This document shows positions 20,523 through 31,442 of a stretch of 37,639 nucleotides of DNA, in pieces (position 1 is the stretch's first letter; each line of letters starts with the position of its first letter). Source of the DNA: Vitrella brassicaformis (taxonomy: Eukaryota > Sar > Vitrellaceae); the NCBI GenBank assembly GCA_001179505.1, contig CDMY01000639.1, positions 1-37,639 on the forward strand, written 5' to 3'. The notes below the pieces were generated by a model. That model ran no database searches and had not been told where the DNA came from. It saw nothing but the letters and a program-made list of their open reading frames with translations. The translations under genes were made by a program, and so were the position numbers.

Positions 20523-22349
20523 ATGGCCGACGCGCCCGGCAAGGGCGACTCAGAGGCCGTCAAGGCCGAGGATACGGCGGCGTCAAGGGGTGTGACGGGT
20601 GGCGCGACGGAGGAGGCTCAGCAGCCATCCACCGAGGCGAGTGGCAGTGGTGCTGGCGCTAGCTGGCGCATCAGAGAGCGCGTCGTCAGAGGTGCCCCTC
20701 GGGCCACCCTCTTGATTTGCCAAGTAGATAAGCACTTGTTCAGATGAGAGACAGCCGCGAAGGCAGACGTACGTATGCGTTGGGACATCGAGACACGATG
20801 AAGTGAAAGAGCCAATACCAACGCAACGAATGCATTGATATATCCAGGTCAATCACGCATCGGTCTGTCATGATAACGCAGAGACACGGCAGAAGAATTT
20901 GGTGGTGGGGGGGCGTCACCGCACCACAACGTATTAATTCATCATTTCTCTTCGACTGATATCAATGTCTCCGATGTCTCCCAGATCTAATCTTTGTCCA
21001 ATGTTCACAATGCATCGATGTAAACCAATGTCTCGCTGCAAGTTTTACTAAGGATTTACAAGGAGAGGTGGACGAAATAAAGATCCGAAGGTGGCTTCTG
21101 GGCACACATGGCGGGTTCACAACTGCGAGAACGACCCGCCCCTCTCCCCACGTGTATTGTGGACGACGTGTGTGCACCGCGACAGCCGCAGACGACGCGT
21201 TACGCATCGGACATTCATTGCTTGTACGTTGAGTCACCCACTCTCGTCCCCTGATCCAAAAGATCCATGCACATCATGTATACACAAACATACGCATCTG
21301 CATGGCCTCCTGAGACCCACGGACACCTCACCGACTGCCTGCTTGTCCCTCTGGTTGATTCATTCATTGTTTTCTACCAGCAGGAGGCCGCCCGCCTCAG
21401 CTTCGAGATTTTCCGATAACGCACTTGCCGACAGATCTTGAGGGAGACAGGGGGAGGGAGAGAGAGGGAGGGAGGCCAACATGACACACATCCATCCATC
21501 CATCCATCCACCCATCGCTCTCTCTCGACTGCAAACTCAGAGGCTCTGTTCAACGGCCACCTTGTACACGCCAGGTACATGTACTGGGGCCTTCCCATGG
21601 ATTTCCAGGCCAATTGGCCAAGGAACCGATAGCGATTTTGTGCCGATGGTTCTCTGGAACGTCACGTCGACCTACCAACATCTCCACATACAGCAATGGT
21701 TGTCAGTTCTCTCACTGTCACCGTCTCTTCCACTCACTCAATCACTGACTGCACCGTTTCCACCGCTCAGACGACGCCCTGATGGACCAGGAGGACGACG
21801 AGCGGGAGCTTTTCTGCACGCCTCACGGGTCCATGAGACGTGGATGAGCTCCTCTCCTGACATCCCCTCATCCACGTCTCATGCACGCCTTTATGCGTCT
21901 GCTGGAGCACGTCCTTCGGCGTGTCGCGCAACGCTGCCCCGCCTTCCTCAAGCACCTGGACTAGTGGCTGGACGAGTGCGGCTTTCCGCCCTACTGTCGG
22001 TTCGCTTGCCAGACGAGAATGTCAACAGCTTCATGGACCAGCTTCAGAAGCTCATCTCAGTATAAGGCCGATCAGAAGAAGACCACGAGAATCACCACGC
22101 CCGTTTGTCGACGTTGGTGTCTCTTTGTGTACTTTCGGAACTTTCGGAACATGTGTGTGCGTCTGTGTGCGTTTGTGCAGGTTGAGTGTGATGGACATTC
22201 CTGCTTTGTTGTATGCAGCGGCCGTGCTCGCCATGCAACTGATTCGTGGACTTCCGGCAGAACGTGCATTCACTCATCCTTGCGGCGGCGACAGGCTGGC
22301 CAGAGAGAAGCATGACAAGGGCTCTTGCCCGGGTAGAAATGCGCGATAG
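20523..22349 (+). CDS. Candidate multi-exon gene, structure unresolved
   Basis: From an ATG at 20523 a frame codes MADAPGKGDSEAVKAEDTAA, continues as a disordered Ala/Glu/Ser/Gly segment, and reaches a possible donor after CQ near 20728. Downstream pieces look coding and follow good acceptors: YMYWGLPMDFQANWPRN (about 21575-21630), DDALMDQEDDERELFCTP (about 21771-21825), LMHAFMRLLEHVLRRVAQ (about 21868-21955), and a last piece from 22180 with IPALLYAAAVLAMQLI ending at the stop 22347-22349. I could not chain them in phase. A 17-bp inverted repeat at 21832-21883 interrupts the middle and may have broken the gene. The family is unknown. The pieces could belong to more than one gene. Confidence 0.35.
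21491..21510. repeat. (CATC)n microsatellite
   Basis: Five CATC units between candidate exons. Confidence 0.9.
21832..21883. repeat. 17-bp perfect inverted repeat, 18-base loop
   Basis: CATGAGACGTGGATGAG (21832-21848) and its exact complement CTCATCCACGTCTCATG (21867-21883) flank an 18-base loop. GCACGCCT occurs just outside each arm (21816-21823 and 21883-21890), in direct orientation. Confidence 0.95.
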
Positions 22350-24434
22350 ACTCTTCTGTTGTTGTTGTTGATTCTTTATTTTATAATTTTCAGGGGAGGA
22401 GAGGGGGGGAGCGGGCGAAGCCTGATAGATTTTCGCCTGCGGACAAAGCCTATTTCCCATGCCAAAAAAAAAAGTCCAAGCCTCCTCCCCACATCATTTT
22501 TCAATCGTTCCAAATGTGCCGAATATTCAAACAACGGCAAACCGCAGAAAAATATTCTGGAAAACGCAAATTAAAAAAAATCGAGGAGCAATGTTAAAAA
22601 TTCCGACAGCAAGGAACACATTTTAATAGCCACAAAAAATAAAAAGAGAGAATTTAAAAAATTTGGGTTGCAACCCGTGAGCTGTTTGAATCACAGCTTC
22701 CCTGCCATGTTCTTCTCTCGCAAACCAATGTCCTTCACACATCAAGCTGGATAACACTCGTTTGTATTGTCCACACAGTCCATTTGCCTTCACACGTCCA
22801 CACACATTCACACACACACACACACACACACAAAAGACAGACATAAGATTACACACAACACATAGAGACATGCATACATAATTCACACAGACAAACAGCC
22901 AGACAGTGTCGGCAGATGCACCACATTCATTCACATAGACAGACAGTCGGGGCTGGTATGTACATGAACCAATCAATTAATCAACCAATCAATCAATCAA
23001 TCAACCAATCAATCAACTATTTTCCTCGATTTGTCCGGTATCTCGGTGACGTGCACATCCGAGCGCGTTTTTCGACACCAGAAATTGCCATTTTCCGCGG
23101 GCGAAAACCCGGGGGGCCCACTCGTCCGGGGACTTTGCCCCTCTTCTGCCCTCATGTCCTCTTTTAAGATGGTTTAAGATCTCCCAAACCCCTAATTTTA
23201 AAAGAACGCAAATACACATTAGAAAAGGGAGGAAATTCTGAAACATTGGAAACATTGCAAATCCAAGGGAGGAACCTTGGATGGGCTGCAAAAATGATAC
23301 GGTAGCGTCCTCCTCTGAGCCTGTCTGTGTGTGGAAGCAAGAAAGGCGAGAGATACAGACAGTCGAACCTCTCAGAGAGAGGCGCTATCGCGCCACCGCC
23401 CTCTCTGTACGTGCGGGCAGGGTGTGAGAGAAAGGGGTGACTGGCTGTAGATGGCTGATGTGTGGATGATGTGACGTGACGTGGAACAGGGGAAGGGCGA
23501 TGTCAGGTGATGTCCTCAGCGACAGTCCAATCACGATACGCAACAAAAGCACAAAGGCTGCCAAAGCCGAAAGGCTGGGAATCGACCTGTGGTGTCCGGC
23601 TGCAACCATGAAAAGGCAAATGCTGCTCTATGCGCTTTCTGGACAGCTCTATCCCACTCAGCTCTCTGTACTTTGCAAGATTGTCTCTATGACACATCTT
23701 GCAATGCACACATGCCTGGCTGGCTGCAGCCCTTCGACTGCTCCACTGACATGTGCGTTGGCTACAGACAGCATGCATCACATCATGCAAGGGTTCCCTT
23801 ACGCACCCTCCATGCACACATCCATCCATCCATCCATCCATCACCATCCAGGTAAGGATTTACCGTGTAAGGAGTTCGCGATTTGATATGACGTATGCAT
23901 GACCGTGTAAGGATTTACTGCGATGGAGTCCACTTCGCATCAAAAACTCGCTCGGCACACCACCGAAATACCTGGAAACATCGTAGAAAATCATTGATCG
24001 ATTGATTGATTGATTGATGGATGGATGGATCAGTTGGTTGGTTCATGTACGTGCTCTGTGTGTCTGTCTCTTCGTCTATCTTACCCCTAGTCTATCTGTA
24101 CATACGTATGGATTGCGTCTCATGAATGAATGTGGTGCTATGAATGTATGGCTGTTATGTATGCTCGTAGCTGATGGTATGTCTGCCTGCAAGCGCGTGT
24201 GTGTGTTTATGTGAAGGCAAATGGATTGTGGAGCATACAACTGAGTGTGTCGACATTGTTGGCGAAATTTTTCCCTATTTTTTTACTCTTTGACATCGTT
24301 TTGAATGTTTTCTGCTGGTTTGGCGGTGGTTTGCATTTTATACTGGTGGCATATTGGGAGGTTTTAAAAAGGGCGCGATCAAAGGGAGAAGGCTTCTACG
24401 GGGTGAGTCGTGGTCGCTTCTAGGCAACACGCAT
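22350..24434. other. Gene-free, microsatellite-rich stretch
   Basis: Contains (CA)n at 22810-22832, (TCAA)n at 22972-23021, (CATC)n at 23820-23842 and a (GATT)n-(GATG)n tract at 23993-24030. It includes AT-rich segments around 22480-22640 and 24240-24370. No coding frame shows recognisable sequence. It ends at the 3' side of GT47 copy B. Confidence 0.6.
22972..23021. repeat. (TCAA)n/(CCAA)n microsatellite
   Basis: About twelve tetranucleotide units, ATCA interspersed with ACCA variants. Confidence 0.9.
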
Positions 24435-26632
24435 TTACATACATCGACAAGTCAGACACGGCTTCTGTTGTTCCTCTAGTTTTGCTGATGTGTCGACAAA
24501 TGCACATTGGAAGAACAAGGGATGATCTCGCACATTCGCCGCCGTACCTTCACCCACAGAGAGATCCCAATTGGCGGTTGTGTATCTTTCTGCGTGTATG
24601 GATGGCCTACCATCTTTGCTGGTCCTTTTGATATAGTCGAGCTTTGTCTTGTCAGTGAGACATTGTCGTGTCATTGCGCGGAGCACACTTCTCGCTGTCT
24701 CGCTATTTGGCGCATTCCACAGTATCTTTTTGCTATAGTAGTCCATCAGGCGCAGCTTCTCTGTGACGGTTCGGTGGTCCTCGTAGAGCTCATCCAGTAC
24801 GGGCTGCAGCGCTTTGCGAGGGTCCTGCTCAAAGACAGAGCCCTCGATCGCATAAGTGAAATTCCTGTAAGGCGGAACAGCACCGACCCCCACAATACGG
24901 GCCGTGTGATGACATCACATTCTGTCCCTCTCTGCATACCTCCATGGGATTTCGCACTGGAAGGGGATGCCGTACTTGAAAACGCCGTCAAGCTCATTTA
25001 TCAGGACGTTCAGCGTCCGGGCCCAAAAAGCATCGGCAACCCTCGAGCTCGTCACATCTCTCCCGGGAAAGCATAGATTCAACTTTGAGTTAGCCAGGCG
25101 ATGCAGAAAGATTGAAGCTGAGAAGAGTTGGTGTGAGCGTTTGTAGCTCACGCCCTGGCATTGCTCAAAATTGCCCATTTTGAATCCATTTGGATCGATG
25201 ATCCTCCCTCTACGGGGACAAAACGGGAATTGAGTTTTGAAGTTGCGCCGAAAAAGGCCAACAAAGACACTCTTTCCGGTGACACAATCCGGGCAAGACT
25301 CTGGCCTATAACGCCAATTCGCCAAGCTTTCGAAGGCCAACAGTCGATACGGACGACCGTGATACACCTTTCCTTCGACACTCAACCACAGCACACATAT
25401 CGGCAGAGTTGAGTTGCCTGAGTCTAACCTTGAAAGAACATTGCGTAGTCGCGTTCGAACCAGTCGTGTCTCGAGGGAGGGTTGAAAGCCGAGCCTAGTC
25501 GGTCATCCTCAAACACGTCGGTAGGTTTGATGAGCCCGCGTTCCAGGAGACTTTCCTTCTCAAAAGGCTGGTATGCTTTTTGTAGCGCCGTCAGCGAGGA
25601 CCTGAATGCAGACATACACAACCAGTCATCGATGCATTGAGTTGCGTAGGATTTTCATACGTGTGGGGTATCGTGACAGCACATCCGAAGAGGCCCCTGT
25701 CTGTTGGACAGGATGGTCGACTATATGTGTGTTGCAGATGGCTGGTCTTTCTCCTTCACTTCCTTACGGTTGTCCGCAAGGTGCCGCCCCTGTGTGATTC
25801 TCCTGGCAAATGTCGCAAACTCCCTCCCAAGTACCATCTCCATGTGACCAGGATACCTGAAACGCCAGTCACTCGCCTGCATGGCAATTCATATATACGT
25901 CATGAGGACAGCTGTGTGATACGAACATCATCTGTCACGAGCCGGGTCCAAGTACCACTCACCACTAGAATGTGGTCGAGTCCGCCATTCCTCTCCCATT
26001 GCGGCGTCTCCGTCACCTGGATAACTGAGCAGCTCGTGCCATGTACGCTAACATGTCTCACCTCTTTTGCAGCCTGTTCAGCCAGTGCGTGTATGGTCTT
26101 GCTGTTTTTCTCTCTACACAACTTTCGGTACAAAAGCACTGTATGCAACATAATGATTCGCTTAGCCTGGTTTCCTTGCCTTGTTCGTCCGCAGACCTGG
26201 ATAGATTGGGAGGACATAGACGACGGCTTTGTCAGGGTCAGACGTCCTCCAAGAATCGTTCCACAACTGGTCTAACCAATATAGCTCGTCAATATTTTTC
26301 GTGTCATCTAGAGGGAGACGGCCAGGCCATCCGCCCGACAATATCTGTCGTGCGCTCTCTTGACACATCTGATACAGCGCTTTCATTGCCGGCGTTTGAT
26401 ATATGTAGAATGGCACCTCCATGTGGCGTTCCAAGGCCTCCAAGTCAGCAGAATTGCTGTTGGCTTCTTGGATATCATTGTGTTTGTGTTTCCTGTGGTT
26501 CAAGACGACACCGCGGGAGGACGGGCGGCCGGGGCGCAGCCTGGGAGGAGGATAACTATTGCAGCTGACACACAGACACAGACAGACACATTGCAACAGG
26601 AACAGGTCCACAAAGGTAGGAAATGTCTTCAT
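24435..26632 (-). CDS. Exostosin-family (GT47) glycosyltransferase, copy B, 7 exons
   Basis: Paralogue of the gene at 3494-5660, same strand, about 21 kb away. Exons in coding order are 26632-26197, 26138-25963, 25876-25760, 25696-25683, 25601-25429, 25372-24940 and 24864-24435, giving 592 residues. The first five exons have exactly the same lengths as in copy A; exon 6 is 12 bases longer and exon 7 is 18 shorter. The same MKTFPTF start and signal anchor are present, with PFYIYQTPAM, VVYVLPIYP, GGLDHILV and CFPGRDVTSSRV. An upstream in-frame ATG at 26752 exists, but copy A lacks it, so I prefer 26632. Introns 1 and 3 differ in length between copies (58 against 63, 63 against 51), while the 81-base intron 4 is almost unchanged. 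The start faces a retroelement fragment only about 140 bases away. Confidence 0.85.
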
Positions 26633-26774
26633 CCAAGATGATTCTGAGTGTAAAACCTGGGCCGGAAGCGACTTTACTTCAACCTTATATCGCAGTGATC
26701 TTGTTTCCCCAGCGGTCTGTGGACAAAACTTTGGGAAGTCTGACACAGACAATGCACGTCAAACGGTCTCTTAA

Positions 26775-27575
26775 ATGTCACATGGTGGCCCAGAGAGACG
26801 ACGGGCGGTCCACCGGGCGGTTGAGGCCAAGACGGCCGGGTGGGTGACTTGCCGGCCTGACGCAGAGGACCACACCGACCTGACGCCTGACGAGTTCCGC
26901 GACAACATGGCCATCCGGTACGCCTACGAACCTCCCAAGATGCCCACCCACTGCGACGGCTGCGGAGCTGCCCACGCCCTCAACTATGGGGTGGGTGGGT
27001 GGGTGGGTTGGTTGGTGATTCGGCGGCACCACGAGGTGGTGGACGTGCTGTGCGACCTGTCTGCCAAGGCTTGGGGCGAGTCGGCGGCCAGGAAGGAGGT
27101 GGTGGTGATCGTGGAGACCGAGGAGGGCGAGAAGGGGTTGCGGACGGAAATGGTGGTGAGGGGGGTGTGGGAGCGGCAAAAGGACGTGTCGCTTGACCTC
27201 TGCGTAACAAAGGCTGATGCGTCTTCCTACCGCAAGAAATCGACCGCCTCCATTCTCAAGAGCAAGGCCAAGGCCAAGGAGGCCCACCACAGGCGTGTGT
27301 GCGAGGACAAGTCCATCCACTTCACCCCCTTGTGCGTCACGGTGGATGGTGTGTGGGGCAGAGAGGCCAATGGTTTTTTCAGCCGCCTGGTTGAGAAGCT
27401 GCGCAGCAGGGCTGCGTGGGCAGACAAGTCGTATGGCCAGATGATGGGGTGGGCCCGTGCTCGTTTGTTTGTTGCGTTGGCACGTAGTGCGACTTTGCGT
27501 GTGCGTGGCGGGCGGCGCCGCTGGAAGATGCGCCAGGCGGGCGCTGAGGATGGTGCTGGTATGTTTGTCGCGTGA
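26775..27575 (+). pseudogene. Non-LTR retroelement ORF fragment, C-terminal domain
   Basis: An open frame of about 266 codons matches the domain I know from behind reverse transcriptases in protist and coral non-LTR-like elements. It runs GWVTCRPDAEDHTDLTPDEF, then RYAYEPPKMPTHCDGCGAAH, RRHHEVVDVLCDL, VRGVWERQKDVSLDL, DADASSY-like KADASSYRKK, VDGVWGREANGFF and YGQMMGWARARLFVALARSA, ending in a basic tail. There is no reverse-transcriptase part upstream, where GT47 copy B begins on the other strand. The place where the family has a Cys-x-x-Gly-Gly step is replaced by a GTGG/GTTG repeat (26989-27015) coding VGGWVGWLVI. The frame is intact, so it is young or still selected, but as a 5'-truncated piece it is probably dead. 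Confidence 0.82.
26988..27015. repeat. (GTGG)n microsatellite within retroelement frame
   Basis: Four to five GTGG units followed by GTTG units, inside the open frame. Confidence 0.85.
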
Positions 27576-28185
27576 CTGAGAGTTGGTCGATTGACACAGT
27601 CCATTTCATGAGAGGCCGACAGACTCTGCCTGCCGTTGCGCTATGAGTTTTGCTCGCTTTCAGAAGCATGGGCGACCAGCACATCTGATCTAGAGTCGGG
27701 AATGGTATTCGCACGCAGGCACATGGATAGGCAATCACGGAAACACAAGCGCACCACACGACATGAAATGACAGCAGCAGTCCGACACAAACTCACATAA
27801 GCGACAACATAGACGCAATGACATAAATGCAATCACATAAGCGACAACCGCACACACTACCAAACCACCACATGCAACCCAAACCCGACCCTTCACACAA
27901 CGTTCCCAAACCAATCCCTCACGGCCGGTCCTGGCATGCAAACGTGCGGGTTTGCGCCCTGCAGGGCCCTCGAGAGATGAGGTCCTCAGGAAACAGACCT
28001 GCCCGTTGCTGTGTCCGAGCATCGGCCGCATGGTGTGCGCGGCAGGACACTTGAAAAGCATTCCAGCGCATCAGCGCGACCGACAAACACTGCCCCCAAT
28101 AATTCATGACCCCCTAATGAAACAACGCACGATCTTCTGCAGAGCTGGCGGGTAGGGGGACGCGCCGTCGCGCGCGGCGAAGCAG
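27576..28185. other. No gene seen
   Basis: Contains short CACA and ATAAGCGACAAC direct repeats (27796-27850). The box AATCACGGAAACACAAGCGC (27733) recurs with one change near 33449. Nothing else is supported. Confidence 0.5.
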
Positions 28186-28480
28186 AGTGAGGATCAATAT
28201 TGGTGAGGGTCTCTCCACCCCAACGGCCGAACATCTCCGCCGCTAGAGGTACGAACGTGTAGCCCTTCTGCCAACAGCTCCCGCCCTTCCCCGCTCCTTC
28301 CCCGCGGCTGCAATGCCGCCCGGCCGACGTGCATTGCTGCGGTTGACCTGAGTGTGGTGGGCGGTGGAGTTCTCGGGCCGACACGAATGGACCACCGTGA
28401 CGTCGCACAGGACACCTTGCCGTCGATGGGGAAGAAGAGGTCCATGCGCTGACTGTTGGGCTGGGCGTCTGGAGGGGTGA
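28186..28480 (-). pseudogene. Frameshifted retroelement C-terminal fragment
   Basis: On the minus strand the pieces DLFFPIDGKV, then CDVTVVHSCRPE, then YTFVPLAAEMFGRWGGETLT appear in order but in different frames. One extra base before the DVTV piece accounts for the first shift. The order matches the DVT...HP and FESYG blocks of the fragment at 13935-15055, so this is another decayed copy in the opposite orientation. Confidence 0.72.
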
Positions 28481-28944
28481 TGTTGTAGCCTCCGTTTTCA
28501 CTGATTCCCAGGGGCAAAAGCGGCGGTCATGACTCATTTTCCAAATAAAAAGGATCAATAATGCGCGTGGGCGAAGTTCCGCTCAAAGGGCCAGTGTTGT
28601 GTCCCTGGCCGAGGAAAATAACTTGCCGGCCAGCTTGATACGCCCCACGGGATATGGCATATCCCTAGGATATGGCATCTCCGGAGAGATGCTTATGTAT
28701 CAGATGCATTTAATTTATCAACGACGACGAACTTCGTCAAGCATCAGTCCATATCAAGCAAGCAAAGGGAACAGGGTTCAACATGCAAAGCCAATGAACA
28801 ACGGTCACGCTGCAAGTGACACACGCATGACGATACACATTCACAATATCCAGACCCAGCCACCACCTCACAGCCCCGAAGAGGGGCTGGCGTGTCTGGC
28901 TGGAGGAGCCGGCTGAGGACGCAAAACCAGGTGGCAATCCAATG

Positions 28945-29069
28945 TATGGCCATCGCGCTGCAATTCAGGATTCTTTTCCGCCTGTGCACTTTGTTGTGTT
29001 GTGAGACAGAATATTCGAGAATGCAAGGTATGGCCATCGCGCTGCAGGATATCCTTTTCCGCCTGTGCT
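28945..29069. repeat. Imperfect 40-bp direct repeat
   Basis: TATGGCCATCGCGCTGCA followed by CTTTTCCGCCTGTGC occurs at 28945-28987 and 29029-29068 with small internal changes, about 84 bases apart. Confidence 0.85.
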
Positions 29070-29180
29070 CTTCGTTACCAAACGTCACACCAGCCAGACA
29101 GACAGGGCAATGCCATTTGTTTGGCCTCACCCAGTTGGTGAAGGTGCAGGCCAGTAAAGAGCCCCACTGCCCTAAAGGGC

Positions 29181-29330
29181 ATGAGAGGCGAGGATGCGAG
29201 AGCGAAGAAGGCCGCTGCTGTCGTCAAGTTCGTGCAGCGGTCGCAGAAGCGGTGTGGTAACACGCACCATGAAGATCACTGGAGCAGAGACAAACAGGCG
29301 GACCACAAGTACTACACGAGATGTCTATGA
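29181..29330 (+). CDS. Short basic ORF, uncertain
   Basis: A 49-residue frame starting MRGEDARAKKAAAVVKFVQ and ending HKYYTRCL. Its Lys/Arg and Ala pattern looks protein-like, but the frame is short, unsupported by neighbours, and could be an exon or chance. Confidence 0.22.
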   Translation: MRGEDARAKKAAAVVKFVQRSQKRCGNTHHEDHWSRDKQADHKYYTRCL

Positions 29331-29365
29331 AGAGATAATTGCTGTTGGCGCTTTGCTCAGAGTTA

Positions 29366-29400
29366 CAACCTCTGGCCACTCAGTGAATGGCCAGAGGTTG
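29366..29400. repeat. 13-bp perfect hairpin, 9-base loop
   Basis: CAACCTCTGGCCA (29366-29378) pairs with TGGCCAGAGGTTG (29388-29400). A third partial copy, TGGCCAGAGG, lies at about 29439, and TGAATTCACT occurs after each of the last two. Confidence 0.93.
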
Positions 29401-29492
29401 AATTCACTAAGTGCTTTGTCCAGGATGAATTCACTGGATGGCCAGAGGGGAATGATTAATCATTGATCGTATCAGCACACAGATAACAGCGT

Positions 29493-31248
29493 CTAGTGAA
29501 GGGCCGTCTGGCGTTGGAGTTCCTCCGGAATTTTCTTCGCTGTGAACTCCGGACAAGTGGGGTCTCCGCCGGTGCCAAACGAAAACGACGAACATTCGTG
29601 GAAGATACTCTCTTCCCTGTATCTCCGTTTGTACGCCCTGCCCCGTATTTCGACTTTTCCCTTCTTGTTGCCAACGACGCCAATCCAAAAAAACCTTTCG
29701 TGGGGACATACAGACAGAGGCAATGACAATGACTAGACACAGTACATTATCGCGTGTTTGTGTTCGGAAAATCCTACCGTCGACCCTTGCCATATTTCTC
29801 TTGGTTGAATCTGAAGCTGTTGTAGTCTTCGCTGAGAGGTAGATGGAGGATGACGGCAGCGGCTGAGGCTACAATAGCTATTTCCTTACCAGCAGCTGGC
29901 GATGGCTACCGAGGGTAAACCACCCGGTCCCACGCCCGCCTCGAGCTTAGAGTAATACACTGAAAAACCATCACCGGGTGGTTTCTCGAATATGTCGGTC
30001 GCCGGACACGTTCCTGGCAAGAAAGGAAGAAAGAAAGACCGAAAGAAAGACAGTGAGTGAGTGAACAGGAATGTTGAGATTTCTCTTGCCTGTGCAACAC
30101 TCCCGGTTGTTGTACCCTGCACCAGAAAATGCACGCAAGTCAGTTTTGCCCTTGCCACCCTTGTCAGTCGGAGCTAAGCCATACCAATGATTACGTGGTC
30201 GGCAAACTAGACAGGAATGACAAAGAACAAAAGATAGTGACACATCAGCGCACTTGTTCAATGCCTCTCACGTCCTTTGCATTGTAACTATCGGTCCGGT
30301 CGACGAATATCTCGAGCTCAAAATCGATCACATGTTCCCCGTTTGGGCGTAGCGCATCCTTGTAGATCTCTCGCAAATCTTCACGGTCATCGACATCGAC
30401 AGATTCGTCACGGTCTTCGTCACGGTCATCGCTTAAGATTCCAGCATACGTTTGGCGAAGCTCACCCCCTGCCCCTGCTGTTTTTGTGAGGAAAGGAAAT
30501 CGCACAACAACTACATCTAGTTTTGCATTATCCGTCCCAAACGTCTTGCTAGGCTCATCTTCTGGGTCGATGATATTAAAAATATCTGCAATAACAAAGA
30601 ACGCAGTGAAAGTGTGCCGTATAGACACGCCTCACCCGTGACACGCCTCACCCGTGCCACATATGGAGTCGCCTGGCACCCCAGGCCAGTCGTCCGTTCT
30701 CTTGTTGATGAATTCGGGCAACCGCTTTTCCTGGTCTCCACCAAAATAGATGGTGTGCCTGTCGCCGGTGTCGTCGATAGCCTGAGGGGGGATCTCGGGT
30801 GGACCAGGTGAAGGTACAGTCCCTACGACGAGAGGTGATAGCACGTCAAAGAACCCACCATTGACCTTCCTGACCCTGCAAACGAAAACATGCGCACGCA
30901 TTTGTACAAATGTATGATGATAAAGACACATACCTTTCCGGGCATGTGAGGGCGACGTTGGGAGGATCGGTCAGGCCCTCGACGTATTCCTGCCCTAGAA
31001 ACGGTGGGCACACTGCAACAGCCGAAAAGTCGACAGGAAAATGTTGCCATTTTCGTGTTTGACCCACCATCTGTTGTGCTGAAGCCGAGGCCGCTCTGAT
31101 GCGCCGAGATATCCAGGCCACCTGAACTCACCGACAGGAAGGAGTCATCCGAGCCACTGGAACGCGAGGGACGTCGGAGGACGGCGTGGGGCGCCGCGCG
31201 CGACGTGAAGCCTATCAGGAGGCCTACGAGGACCACCAGAATGGCCAT
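29493..31248 (-). CDS. Unrecognised protein with N-terminal signal/anchor, 8 exons
   Basis: Exons in coding order: 31248-31068, 30994-30934, 30875-30652, 30585-30254, 30206-30185, 30013-29921, 29868-29778 and 29694-29493. All junctions are GT-AG, phases agree, and the sum is 401 residues. The start MAILVVLVGLLIGF is a signal peptide or anchor. After a Ser-rich stretch come a Pro-rich loop (SPGPPEIPPQA), RHTIYFGGDQEKRLPEF, IFNIIDPEDEPSKTF, LDVVVVRFPFL, a very acidic run of Asp/Glu/Arg pairs (DDRDEDRDESVDVDDRED), FELEIFVDRTD, the 22-base exon coding ADHVII, and a basic end (NKKGKVEIRGRAYKRRYRE). I do not recognise the family. The steadily open, phase-matched exons argue for a real gene. The basic GNKKGKVEIRGRAYKRRY stretch may contact nucleic acid or a membrane surface, but that is only a guess. 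Confidence 0.75.
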
Positions 31249-31442
31249 CAGTAGCCTGTCGCACCGACAACAGCGGGAGGACGGCACAGCTGGGAGGCAG
31301 ACCAGACAGTGACCAGACACAGGAACCAACCAACGAACAAGATGCGACCGACACCTCGAGGTGAGTGTGGGAGAATCGACTGCCTCGAACTAAACCTTTT
31401 TTTGTAGACGGGGGGATGTGGCATTTACTTTACGATTAATAA

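Larger units (their letters stand above)
28481..29492. other. Repeats and one short candidate ORF
   Basis: Holds a two-copy imperfect repeat (28945-29069), a 13-bp hairpin (29366-29400) and a 49-codon frame at 29181-29330. Otherwise nothing is supported. Confidence 0.5.
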
